A DNA stretch of 64,000 bases from Pseudonocardia autotrophica (GTDB lineage: Bacteria > Actinomycetota > Actinomycetes > Mycobacteriales > Pseudonocardiaceae), in contig NZ_JNYD01000019.1 of the NCBI RefSeq assembly GCF_000717175.1, positions 62,001-126,000 on the forward strand. The letters run 5' to 3'. Shown here piece after piece: positions 50,789 through 58,457 of the stretch. Below the pieces are notes generated by a model that searched no databases, was not told the origin of the DNA, and saw only the letters and a program-made list of their open reading frames with translations. The translations under genes and the position numbers were made by a program. Positions within the stretch are counted from its first letter, which is position 1. Each line of letters starts with the position of its first letter.

Positions 50789-51610
50789 CTAGGTGGCGGA
50801 GACCGCGCCGATGGCGAGGGCCGCCATGAGCGCCACGCCGAGCGCGATCCGGTAGGCGACGAACACGTAGACGGTGTTCTTCTCGACGAACTTGAGCAGC
50901 CACGCGATCACGGCGTAGCCGACCACCCCGGCGATCACCACGGCCACGATCATCTGGGCGGGCGAGGGCCCGTCGCCCGCGAAGACGTCCGGGAGCGTGA
51001 ACAGGCCCGACGCGAACACGGCGGGGATGGCGAGCAGGAACGAGAAGCGCACGGCGGCGGCCCGCTCGAGGCCCAGGAACAGGCCGACGGTGATCGTGCC
51101 GCCGGACCGGGACACCCCCGGGACCAGGGCCATCGCCTGTGCGAAGCCGAGGATGATCCCGTCCCGCATGGTCAGCTTCTCCAGCGGGCGCTCCTGCCGG
51201 CCGTAGCGCTCGGCGAGGCCCAGCAGGATGCCGAAGACCACGAGCGTGGTCGCGATCAGCCAGAGGTTGCGCGCGACCGTCTCGATCTGGTCCTTGAACA
51301 GCACGCCGAGCACGCCGATCGGGATCGTCCCGATGATGACCATCCAGGCCATCCGGTACTCCTGGGTCGCGCGCACCTCGGGGTCGCGCAGCCCGCGGAA
51401 CCACGTCGCCACCAGGTTCCCGATGTCCTTGGCGAAGTAGATGATCACCGCGAGCTCGGTGCCGATCTGGGTCACGGCGGTGAAGGCGGCGCCCGGGTCG
51501 TGGCCGAAGAACAGCCCGGACACGATCCGCAGGTGCCCCGACGAGGAGATCGGCAGGAACTCGGTCAGTCCCTGGACCAGGCCGAGCACCACGACCTCGA
51601 GCCAGCTCAT
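50789..51610 (-). CDS. uppP: Undecaprenyl-diphosphatase UppP (BacA)
   Basis: A 273-residue membrane enzyme that dephosphorylates undecaprenyl diphosphate, recycling the lipid carrier of cell-wall synthesis. The two conserved active-site motifs are present as [14 protein letters not shown] near residue 17 and [16 protein letters not shown] near 160. Seven to eight membrane spans are apparent. The ATG at 51610 ([14 protein letters not shown]) is the family start. It heads the minus-strand group with the phosphatase/DUF3090/SCO1664 trio and is divergent from an aldo/keto reductase. Loss usually lowers bacitracin tolerance. Confidence 0.95.
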   Translation of the reverse strand: MSWLEVVVLGLVQGLTEFLPISSSGHLRIVSGLFFGHDPGAAFTAVTQIGTELAVIIYFAKDIGNLVATWFRGLRDPEVRATQEYRMAWMVIIGTIPIGVLGVLFKDQIETVARNLWLIATTLVVFGILLGLAERYGRQERPLEKLTMRDGIILGFAQAMALVPGVSRSGGTITVGLFLGLERAAAVRFSFLLAIPAVFASGLFTLPDVFAGDGPSPAQMIVAVVIAGVVGYAVIAWLLKFVEKNTVYVFVAYRIALGVALMAALAIGAVSAT

Positions 51611-51704
51611 CGGATGTCGTCCCGGGTGGCGGTCACGGGGCGTCACGGTAGCGAGGGCGGGGTCGGCCGCCGCGGGCCCACCCCCGGGTGGCAGGCTCGT
51701 GGAG

Positions 51705-52652
51705 GTGCTGCGCAGGAGGGTCGGGGGGTCGGGGCTGCAGGTGTCCCGGATCGGTCTGGGCACGATGACCTGGGGCGAGGACACGGACGCGGACGGCGCG
51801 GGCGAGCAGCTCCTCGCCTTCGTCGAGGGCGGCGGGACGCTCGTCGAGACGGCCGACGTCTACGGCGACGGCACCGCCCAGGAGGTCCTCGGCGTCCATC
51901 TCGAGGCGGGCCTGGTCGACCGGGACGAGCTGGTGATCGCCGCCCGCGGCGGGCCGCCGGACGGCGCGCTGGGCCGGCAGGCGGCCCGCGGCGCCCTGTT
52001 GCACGGCCTCGACGCCACCCTGCGGCGGCTGCGCACCGACCGGCTCGACCTGTGGCAGCTGCCCGGCTGGGACCCGCAGGTCCCGCTCGAGGAGACGCTC
52101 TCGGCGATCCAGGTCGCGGTGCTGAGCGGGAAGGTCCGCTACGCCGGGCTGGTCGCCCCCGCGGGCTGGCAGCTCGCCACCGTCGCCGAGCGGGCACGTG
52201 CCCTGGGCAACGTCGTGCTCCCGGTGTCGGCGCAGGCGGAGTACTCGCTGCTGCACCGCGGCCCCGAGGCCGAGCTGCTGCCCGCGGCCCGGCACCACGG
52301 CCTGGGCCTGCTCGCCTGGGCCCCGCTCGGGCGGGGGGTGCTCACCGGCAAGTACACCGACGGCACGCCGGCGGACTCGCGCGCGACCTCGCCCCTCCTC
52401 GCGGCCTACGTCGAGGCGCGGCGCAACGAGCGCAGCGCCCGGATCGTCCAGTCCGTGCTCACCGCGGCGGACGGGCTCGGGACGTCTCCCCTGGCCGTCG
52501 CGCTGGCCTGGGTGCGGGACCGGCCCGGGGTGGCCGCGGCCGTCGTCGGGGCCCGCGACGCCGCCCAGCTCTCCGCCTCCCTGGCCACCGAGTCGGTGTC
52601 CCTGCCGCCGGAGATCAGGGCCGCGCTCGACGACGTCAGCGCCGGGCCCTGA
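51705..52652 (+). CDS. Aldo/keto reductase family protein
   Basis: A 315-residue NADPH-dependent reductase of the aldo/keto reductase superfamily. [19 protein letters not shown] and [17 protein letters not shown] carry the conserved Asp and Tyr of the catalytic tetrad. The typical lysine segment is replaced by LVIAARGGP, so the lysine position is not obvious, and the His of [11 protein letters not shown] is a Gln. Both raise doubt about activity. The start at GTG 51705 is chosen; GTG 51699 is equally open. It is divergent from uppP. Confidence 0.75.
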   Translation: MLRRRVGGSGLQVSRIGLGTMTWGEDTDADGAGEQLLAFVEGGGTLVETADVYGDGTAQEVLGVHLEAGLVDRDELVIAARGGPPDGALGRQAARGALLHGLDATLRRLRTDRLDLWQLPGWDPQVPLEETLSAIQVAVLSGKVRYAGLVAPAGWQLATVAERARALGNVVLPVSAQAEYSLLHRGPEAELLPAARHHGLGLLAWAPLGRGVLTGKYTDGTPADSRATSPLLAAYVEARRNERSARIVQSVLTAADGLGTSPLAVALAWVRDRPGVAAAVVGARDAAQLSASLATESVSLPPEIRAALDDVSAGP

Positions 52653-52718
52653 CCGGTTTGCGAAGGTCCTGCCCAACCCTGGCACCGGCCCGCGACACCC
52701 TCGTATGGTGGACGCGTA

Positions 52719-52738
52719 ACCCCCGGTTCACCGGGGGT
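52719..52738. promoter_or_regulatory. Short hairpin in the leader of the DUF5703 gene
   Basis: An 8-bp stem (ACCCCCGG / CCGGGGGT) with loop TTCA, 25 bases before the DUF5703 start. It follows a TATGGT box at about 52704. It may be a leader structure or the terminator of the aldo/keto reductase gene. Confidence 0.45.
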
Positions 52739-52762
52739 CGCGAGCACGGCAGGAGGTGACCG

Positions 52763-53011
52763 GTGGCAGGTACCGGTGCGGTGGAGGCGGTCGACGCCGA
52801 CGGGAAACCCCACGTGGAGGGGGACTGGGAGTACCGCCCCCTCCGGATCGACGGCGACGTCCCCCGGCTGACCGCCGCGGTGCGCCTCGCGATCCAGGCC
52901 GAGTACGCCGGGTGGGAGCTGTCACGGGTGCGGCTCTATCCGGGCGGGGTGCGCAAGGTGTGGCTGCGCCGCCGGCGCACCGGGCAGATGCTCCCGGAGC
53001 TCTCCTACTAG
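52763..53011 (+). CDS. DUF5703 family protein
   Basis: An 82-residue actinobacterial protein of unknown function. The body WEYRPLRIDGDVPRLTAAVRLAIQAEYAGWELSRVRLYPGGVRKVWLRRR is the family core, a small mixed fold with a basic tail. The start is GTG 52763 behind GCAGGAGGTG. It converges on an SDR gene, and both stop codons share a CTAG. No role can be given. Confidence 0.8.
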   Translation: MAGTGAVEAVDADGKPHVEGDWEYRPLRIDGDVPRLTAAVRLAIQAEYAGWELSRVRLYPGGVRKVWLRRRRTGQMLPELSY

Positions 53012-53784
53012 TCCCGCCCGGTCTCCCAGTCCACCGGCGGTGGCGCGCCGGCGCCCTTGGGCCCGGGCACGCCGCGGAAGCCGTAGGGCGCGGGCTCGCG
53101 CCCGGGCTGCACGAACCAGCACTCGCCCGGCTCGCCGCGCTCGAGGATCGCCTCGACCGCGGCGGCCACGTCCTCGGCCGTGAGCAGCGGGAAGTCGCCG
53201 AACTGCGCCTTGGCGCGCGCGATCAGCGGGGTGTCGGCGAAGCCGGGGCACACCGCGTTGACCACGATCCCCTCCGTCGCCAGCACCGGGGCCGCCGACC
53301 GGACGTACCCGACGACGGCGTGCTTCGAGGCCGTGTAGAGCGCGTCCCCCGGCATCGGGACCAGGCCGGCGAGCGAGGCCGTGGCCACGATCCGGCCGCC
53401 CCCGGCCCGGCGCAGCGCCGGCACCGCGGCGGCCAGCCCGAAGACCACGTGGTCGAGGTTGACGCCCATGATCGCCCGGTAGCCGGCGAGGTCGAGATCC
53501 GCGATCCCGGACTGGCCCGAGGTGATGCCGGCGTTGAGCAGCACCACGTCGAGGTGCCCCTGGACCTCCTCCGCCGCCGCGACGAGTGCCGCGACGGCCT
53601 CGGGGTCGGTGACGTCGGCGACGCGGGCCGTGCCCCCGATCTCCCCGGCGACCAGCTCGGCGGCGTCCCCGTCGCGGTCGGCGACGACCACGTGCGCGCC
53701 CGCCGCGGCCAGCCGCCGGGACGCGGCCGCGCCGATGCCGGAGGCGCTGCCCGTCACCAGCGCGACCTTGCCCGTGAGATCCAT
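53008..53784 (-). CDS. Short-chain dehydrogenase/reductase
   Basis: A 258-residue classical SDR. The cofactor motif TGSASGIGAAASRRLAAAG is at residues 11-29, with DRDGDA suggesting NAD(H) preference. NAG is in LLNAGITSG near 87, and the catalytic Y-x3-K is in ALYTASKHAVVGYV near 146. The substrate is unknown. The ATG at 53784 is 34 bases after the M20 peptidase stop. It is unrelated to the mycofactocin-coupled SDR at 12843, as it lacks the insertion. Confidence 0.9.
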   Translation of the reverse strand: MDLTGKVALVTGSASGIGAAASRRLAAAGAHVVVADRDGDAAELVAGEIGGTARVADVTDPEAVAALVAAAEEVQGHLDVVLLNAGITSGQSGIADLDLAGYRAIMGVNLDHVVFGLAAAVPALRRAGGGRIVATASLAGLVPMPGDALYTASKHAVVGYVRSAAPVLATEGIVVNAVCPGFADTPLIARAKAQFGDFPLLTAEDVAAAVEAILERGEPGECWFVQPGREPAPYGFRGVPGPKGAGAPPPVDWETGRD

Positions 53785-53818
53785 CAGCAGTTCCTCAGGC
53801 TCTGTCTCATGTTCCTGC

Positions 53819-55135
53819 TCACGCTGTTCGCAGGAAGCGGTCGAGGACCTTGGCGCCGAACTCCAGCGCGTCGACCGGCACGCGCTCGTCGATGCCGTGG
53901 AAGAGCGAGGCGAAGTCCAGGTCCGGGGGCAGCCGCAGCGGGGCGAACCCGAAGCAGCGGATGCCCAGCTGGACGAACGACTTCGCGTCCGTGCCGCCGG
54001 AGAGCATGTACGGGACGGTCCTGGCCTCGGGGTCCTCGGTGCGCAGGGCCGCGGCCATGGCCTCGACCAGCGGGCCCTCGAACTCGGTCTCCAGGGCCGG
54101 GAGGTCCTGGATCCACTCGCGCTCGACGTCCGGGCCGAGCAGCTCGTCGACCTCGCGGAGGAAGGCGTCCCGACGGCCGGGCAGCACCCGGCAGTCGACC
54201 ACGGCCTCGGCCGTCGACGGGATCACGTTGGCCTTGTAGCCGGCGTTGAGCATGGTCGGGTTCGCCGTGTCGCGGACCGTGGCGCCGACCATGCGCGCGA
54301 CCGGGCCGAGCTTGGCGAAGGCGCCCTCGATGTCCTCGTCCGGGAACTCCATGCCGGTGAGCTCGCGGATCTGGTCGGCGAAGGCACGCACCGTGTCCGT
54401 CATCACCAGCGGGAACCGGTGGTTGCCCAGCCGGGCGACGGCCTCGGACAGGACGGTCACCGCGTTCTCGTCGTGCAGGAAGGAGCCGTGGCCGGGCCGA
54501 CCCTTGGCGCGCAGGCGCATCCAGGCCATGCTCTTCTCGGCGGACTCGATCAGGTAGACGCGGCGGTCCTGGCCCAGGGTGAGCGAGAACCCGCCCACCT
54601 CGCCGACCGCCTCGGTCACGCCCTCGAACAGGTCCGGCCGGTGCTCCACCAGCCACTGGCACCCGTACGAGCCGCCGGCCTCCTCGTCCGCCACGAAGGC
54701 GAACACGATGTCCCGCGGCGGGACGTAGCCCTCCCGCTTGAACTGCCGGGCGACCGCGATGGTCATCGCGACCATGTCCTTCATGTCGACGGCGCCGCGG
54801 CCCCAGACGTAGCCGTCCTGCACCGCGCCGGAGAAGGGGTGCACCGACCACTCGCTCGGCTCGGCCGGCACGACGTCGAGGTGGCCGTGCACCAGCAGCG
54901 CGCCGCGCTCCGGGTCCGCCCCCTTCAGCCGACAGAACACGTTGGAGCGGCCGGGCGCCCCGGAGTCGAGCACCTCCACCTCGTAGCCGACCTCGGTGAG
55001 CTTCCCGGCGACGTACTCCGCCGCCTCCTTCTCCCCCGTGACGGTCTCCGGGTCGCCGGTGTTGGACGTGTCGATGCGGATGAGGTCCGAGCAGAGCTCG
55101 ACCACCTCGTCCACCGCGCTGAGCGGGCCGGTCAT
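53819..55135 (-). CDS. M20-family metallopeptidase (dipeptidase/deacylase type)
   Basis: A 438-residue zinc hydrolase of peptidase family M20. Metal ligands are expected in LLVHGHLDVVPAEP (His, near 83), WGRGAVDMKDMVA (Asp, near 112) and FVADEEAGGSYG (Glu pair, near 147), with a distal ligand in the C-terminal part. A dimerisation lid domain lies in between. It may be a dipeptidase, carboxypeptidase or N-acyl-amino-acid hydrolase. The ATG at 55135 is the family start. It lies just before the tRNA-Leu on the opposite strand and is the last clearly chromosomal gene before the integrated element. Confidence 0.88.
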   Translation of the reverse strand: MTGPLSAVDEVVELCSDLIRIDTSNTGDPETVTGEKEAAEYVAGKLTEVGYEVEVLDSGAPGRSNVFCRLKGADPERGALLVHGHLDVVPAEPSEWSVHPFSGAVQDGYVWGRGAVDMKDMVAMTIAVARQFKREGYVPPRDIVFAFVADEEAGGSYGCQWLVEHRPDLFEGVTEAVGEVGGFSLTLGQDRRVYLIESAEKSMAWMRLRAKGRPGHGSFLHDENAVTVLSEAVARLGNHRFPLVMTDTVRAFADQIRELTGMEFPDEDIEGAFAKLGPVARMVGATVRDTANPTMLNAGYKANVIPSTAEAVVDCRVLPGRRDAFLREVDELLGPDVEREWIQDLPALETEFEGPLVEAMAAALRTEDPEARTVPYMLSGGTDAKSFVQLGIRCFGFAPLRLPPDLDFASLFHGIDERVPVDALEFGAKVLDRFLRTA

Positions 55136-55241
55136 GACCACGTTCCTACCACCCCGGCCCCACACCCATGCCCCTGCGCGGGCCCCGGGAGGCCTCCGCT
55201 ATGCTTCAACGGTCGCACCGGGCCGGGCCCGGGCGGTGCAG

Positions 55242-55325
55242 GTCCGAGTGGCGGAATGGCAGACGCGCTAGCTTGAGGTGCTAGTCCCCGAGTAGGGGGT
55301 GGGGGTTCAAGTCCCCCCTCGGACA
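55242..55325 (+). tRNA. tRNA-Leu (anticodon GAG)
   Basis: The acceptor stem GTCCGAG (55242-55248) pairs with CTCGGAC (55318-55324), discriminator A. The anticodon stem CTAGC/GCTAG encloses the loop TTGAGGT with anticodon GAG at 55275-55277. There is a long variable arm (CCCCGAGTAGGGG) and a T arm GGGGG-TTCAAGT-CCCCC. The class II shape is that of leucine tRNAs. CCA is not encoded. It reads CUC/CUU codons. Its 3' end is the likely insertion site of the adjacent element. Confidence 0.93.
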
Positions 55326-55400
55326 CAAGATCATGGCGAGGAGTGCGCAGGTCAGCGCCCACATCGCACCGGCCCCGGAGCGCCGATCAGGTCGAGTGAT

Positions 55401-55426
55401 ACCCCGCTGATACCCGGCGGGGTTTT
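55401..55426 (+). terminator. Rho-independent-type terminator after tRNA-Leu
   Basis: The stem ACCCCGC / GCGGGGT with a 9-base loop is followed by TTTT (55423-55426), one of the few terminators with a U-run in the window. Its orientation fits the end of tRNA-Leu transcription. It lies ten bases after the integrase stop on the opposite strand, so it may serve both. Confidence 0.7.
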
Positions 55427-55435
55427 CGTCGTGGC

Positions 55436-56653
55436 TCACGAGCCGTACACCGCCTCTGCGAAACGGGCTGCCGCCTCACGCTGCATCGTCGGGATGACGT
55501 GCGAGTAGACGTCCAACGTGATGGAGATCGTCGCGTGCCCGAGGCGCTCCTGCACCACCTTCGGGTGCTCGCCGGCCAGGAGCAGGATCGTCGCGTGCGT
55601 GTGCCGGAGGTCGTGTAGACGGATGGCCGGCGGAGCCTGGTCGCCGAGCGCCTTCCCGGCCCGAGCAATGCTCGCGGCGAAGGAACGAGAGAAGCGCTCG
55701 GGGTGCCGGACGTCGCCGTTCCTGCTCGGCAGCACGAGCGCCTCATCCCGAGCAAGCCGCAGGTCAAGCTCCGCCAGGCTGGCCCGGTGCGTCCGGAGCA
55801 CGGCGACCGTCCGGGGGTCCACGTCCACGACCCGGGCGCGACCATTCTTGGGTGGGCCGATCTCGATCGTCTCCCCCTCGCCATGGTGCTTCACCAGCAC
55901 GGCGCTCCTGCGGATGGCGACCCGAGCGGCGGTGACATCGAGGTCGCTCCAGCGCAGCCCCAGCGCCTCACCACGTCGCATCCCGGTCATGGCGAGGAGC
56001 TGCCACGCCGGGAACAGCTCGTCCTCGTCACGCCTGGCCCACTGGAGGAACGCGGCGAGCTGCGCAGCCGTCCAATAGCGCAGCTCCGGCGACTTCGCCT
56101 GCGCGTTCGTCGGCGGCTTCGCCTTGTCCGCCGGATTGGCCGCGAGTAGCCCGTCATCGACGGCGTCCCGAAGGGCGCGATGCACGATCGTGTGGATGTA
56201 TCGCACGGTGCGTGCCGACAGGCCACCAGCTCCGTCAACACGCCCCTCGGACTCCAGCTTCCGGTAGAGAGCCGTGAGCCTCTGCCCGGTCAGGCCGGCG
56301 AGCGCCACGCCGCCGATGTGCGGGACAACGTGCAGCCGGACGTTCTTCCGGTACGACGCCTCCGTTGACGGCTTCAAGCGCAGCGCCGGCAACCACGTCT
56401 CGGTGAGGTACTCGCCGAGCGTCAGCTTGGTGGGGGCGACATACGTCCCCTTACCGACCTCGACGAGTGCCTCCCTCAGCGCGGCCGCCGCAGCCTTCTG
56501 TGAGGTGTAGCCGCGTCGCAGAACCTGCTTCGTCCCGATCCCGTCCGGAGCTGGCACGCGGTACTTGATCAGGAAACGCTCACCGCTCTTTGTCTGGTAA
56601 GGCGAGATTCCGCCGTCGCCTGCCGAGCGACGCTTGCGCTTGCTGATCGTCAC
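55436..56653 (-). CDS. int: Tyrosine recombinase/phage integrase
   Basis: A 405-residue site-specific recombinase. The N-terminal arm- and core-binding domains (SQKAAAAALREALVEVGKG; SYRKNVRLHVVPHIGG) are followed by the catalytic domain with R in TGMRRGEALGLRWSDLD (about 245), H-x-x-R in LHDLRHTHATILLLAGEH (about 345), GHATIS and the nucleophile Tyr in ITLDVYSHVIP near 385. The start GTG 56653 overlaps the regulator stop. It should integrate the element into the 3' end of tRNA-Leu, which lies 110 bases from its stop. It belongs to the broad actinobacterial pSAM2/phage family. Confidence 0.93.
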   Translation of the reverse strand: MTISKRKRRSAGDGGISPYQTKSGERFLIKYRVPAPDGIGTKQVLRRGYTSQKAAAAALREALVEVGKGTYVAPTKLTLGEYLTETWLPALRLKPSTEASYRKNVRLHVVPHIGGVALAGLTGQRLTALYRKLESEGRVDGAGGLSARTVRYIHTIVHRALRDAVDDGLLAANPADKAKPPTNAQAKSPELRYWTAAQLAAFLQWARRDEDELFPAWQLLAMTGMRRGEALGLRWSDLDVTAARVAIRRSAVLVKHHGEGETIEIGPPKNGRARVVDVDPRTVAVLRTHRASLAELDLRLARDEALVLPSRNGDVRHPERFSRSFAASIARAGKALGDQAPPAIRLHDLRHTHATILLLAGEHPKVVQERLGHATISITLDVYSHVIPTMQREAAARFAEAVYGS

Positions 56654-57411
56654 TCCGGGTCCTCTTCGTAGCCGAAGACCGCGTCCGCGAGGTAGCGATC
56701 GTGAATCCTCGGAGGCTTGAAACCCGCTTCGCGGATCTCGTCTCGAAGCCGCGCAATGGCTCGCACAAGACTATGAATATGCGCCTGCTGCAGGAGTAGC
56801 ATGTCCTCCGCTCGCCCCTTGGCGGACTCCCAATCGGCAGTCTCCGGAAGTCGTATCGCGAGATTCTCCGGAAGCTCCTCGGCTTCCTCTACTTCGCGGA
56901 TGATGCGGAGAGCGGTTTGAGTGGCAGACTCCCACTGCTCCGCGTACTCGTCGTGACGCCGCCAAGCTGCGATGAGCCACGTGCCCGACCTCTTCTCCCA
57001 CTCGGCCGGCTCCGCCTTTACCAACTGCCCCCGCTCGCGAAGACTGATATCTCCTCGCCAGTCGACGCTATTGGAGTCGCCAATGAAGTACTGGACAGCC
57101 CTCCAGGTTGTCACCCGCCGATTCGGCAGAACTTGGAATTCCTCCTGCTCTCCGAGTGGGAAAATCAGCGCCACGGGAGTCACTTCGAGCGCCGCGGCGA
57201 GGGCGAGGATGTCTGCGACGGTGACCGTCCGTCGTTGTCCCTTCTCGATCTTCGCGATGACGCTCCGGTCAAGCGGGTGCCCAGCGGCAGCGCACCGGTC
57301 GGCTACGACCTGCACGCTCAGCTTCGGCTTGTGCCACTGCCGGAAGTGCAGCACACGCTGCCCGATCTGAGCGGCAAGCTCGCTAGCCCAGTCACCCTCG
57401 TCTTCGACCAC
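56650..57411 (-). CDS. XRE-family HTH regulator of the element
   Basis: A 253-residue protein with an N-terminal helix-turn-helix of the Cro/CI type (LSVQVVADRCAAAGHPLDRSVIAKIEKGQR and TVADILALAAALEV) and a long C-terminal part rich in charged helices (ATQTALRIIREVEEAEELPENLAI; MLLLQQAHIHSLVRAIARLRDEI). It probably acts as the repressor that keeps the element quiescent. The start is uncertain: GTG 57411 (VVEDEGDW) gives a conserved-looking length, while an upstream ATG at 57486 adds 25 residues. The stop overlaps the integrase start. An inverted repeat at 57500-57525 lies in the divergent gap. Confidence 0.8.
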   Translation of the reverse strand: MVEDEGDWASELAAQIGQRVLHFRQWHKPKLSVQVVADRCAAAGHPLDRSVIAKIEKGQRRTVTVADILALAAALEVTPVALIFPLGEQEEFQVLPNRRVTTWRAVQYFIGDSNSVDWRGDISLRERGQLVKAEPAEWEKRSGTWLIAAWRRHDEYAEQWESATQTALRIIREVEEAEELPENLAIRLPETADWESAKGRAEDMLLLQQAHIHSLVRAIARLRDEIREAGFKPPRIHDRYLADAVFGYEEDPE

Positions 57412-57499
57412 GGCGGTGACCTTAGCGCATGGAAGTTGAGCGTGGTAGCGCAATGCGGCTGGACGTAGCCCGAGGCCGTATGCCATGCTGCGCCGTGAC

Positions 57500-57525
57500 G
57501 GTCAATCTGACCGATCGTTTTGACC
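57500..57525. promoter_or_regulatory. Inverted repeat in the divergent regulatory gap of the element
   Basis: GGTCAA at 57500-57505 and TTGACC at 57520-57525, separated by 14 bases, between the XRE gene and the excisionase-like gene. The right arm also resembles a -35 box. It is a plausible operator for the XRE regulator. Confidence 0.5.
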
Positions 57526-57559
57526 GCACCGTCTCAGGTGCTCGATCAGGAGGCCCGCT

Positions 57560-57802
57560 ATGGCGACCGCCCTGTCCGCGCGGACACAGACCGGCGCATC
57601 AACGCGTGACTTGAACTGGCTCCGCCAGTCGACGGACGCAACCGTCACGCTGGCGGACTGCGCTCGGCTCCTCCACCTCGACCCGCGGACCGTCAGCCGA
57701 GCCATCGAGGATGGGCAGCTGCCCAGCATCAAGGTCGGCCGGCGCATCCTCATCCCGCGGCTGCCGCTGCTTCAGATGCTTGAGGGTGGAGCCGCCGCGT
57801 GA
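57560..57802 (+). CDS. Excisionase/MerR-like HTH DNA-binding protein
   Basis: An 80-residue protein. LADCARLLHLDPRTVSRAIEDGQLPSIKVGRRILIPRLPLLQML is a winged-helix of the excisionase/AlpA type, with the helix-turn-helix followed by the VGRR...IP wing. It may act as a directionality factor for excision or as an activator. The ATG follows GATCAGGAGGCCCGCT. It is followed by GTG 57799 of the next gene, overlapping its stop. The reading from the regulator to this gene is divergent. Confidence 0.85.
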   Translation: MATALSARTQTGASTRDLNWLRQSTDATVTLADCARLLHLDPRTVSRAIEDGQLPSIKVGRRILIPRLPLLQMLEGGAAA

Positions 57803-58158
57803 GCCCCGAGAAGCAGAACGGCGACGCCGGGGTGGCCGCCCCGTACGTCGCCGGTATCGAGAACCTCAGCCCCCATCACAAGAGCCGGTCTCGATCGCAG
57901 GATGTCATCCCGGGCCTCTCGGGTTCAACCCTGCAGCCGGATCACAACCCGTTCGCGCTGGTCCGCGAGCTTGACCGAATCCCGCTCGACCGGCTGATCG
58001 AGTTGAGCCGTCAGCTCGACGTCCAGGCCGCCGAGTACCGCAGGCTTCCTGCACGGACGCGCGAGCAGGACGACCGCATGGCCCTTGCCGCGGCCGTCCG
58101 CATCGAGGTGCGCAAGCGCGTCGAGCAGTCCGACACGGACACGGCGGCCGCGGCGTGA
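57799..58158 (+). CDS. Hypothetical element protein
   Basis: A 119-residue protein with no recognisable family. The N-terminal half is polar and probably flexible (SPEKQNGDAG, HHKSRSRSQD), and the C-terminal half (LDRIPLDRLIELSRQLDVQAAEYRRLPARTREQDDRMALAAAVRIEVRKRVEQ) is amphipathic helix, possibly coiled coil. The GTG start overlaps the excisionase stop, and the stop overlaps the next gene. Conserved overlap suggests a real gene. Confidence 0.6.
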   Translation: MSPEKQNGDAGVAAPYVAGIENLSPHHKSRSRSQDVIPGLSGSTLQPDHNPFALVRELDRIPLDRLIELSRQLDVQAAEYRRLPARTREQDDRMALAAAVRIEVRKRVEQSDTDTAAAA

Positions 58159-58457
58159 GCCGGCTCGATGTGACGCTCGCGGACCTCGATCACGTGCGCG
58201 TCGGGATCGAGGTCTCCCTGACTCCGTGGAACGCGCCACTGCTCGTCGCCATCCGGGCCGGCCTGGACGTCGCCGAGCTGCGCCACCAGCGCCGCCACGA
58301 CCTGATCGAGGCGAGCCACGCGATCAGTGCCGCGCTCGACTGGCGGTGGGTGGCGACGAGCTGGACTCCCCACGATCTCCTCGTCGAGCGCCGGAAGCAG
58401 CCGGGGTGGGCAACGCCTCGCCTGCGGGCCGCCGCCCTGGAGGTCGGCGCCGCATGA
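58155..58457 (+). CDS. Hypothetical element protein
   Basis: A 100-residue protein, unknown. MSRLDVTLADLDHVRVGIEVSLTPWNAPLLVAIRAGLDVAELRHQRRHDLIEASHAISAALDWRW contains a predicted mixed alpha/beta core with a basic helix. The GTG start overlaps the preceding stop (GTGA) and the gene overlaps the AAA gene start (ATGATG). Members of such small-gene strings are common before the AAA gene in actinobacterial elements. Confidence 0.6.
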   Translation: MSRLDVTLADLDHVRVGIEVSLTPWNAPLLVAIRAGLDVAELRHQRRHDLIEASHAISAALDWRWVATSWTPHDLLVERRKQPGWATPRLRAAALEVGAA

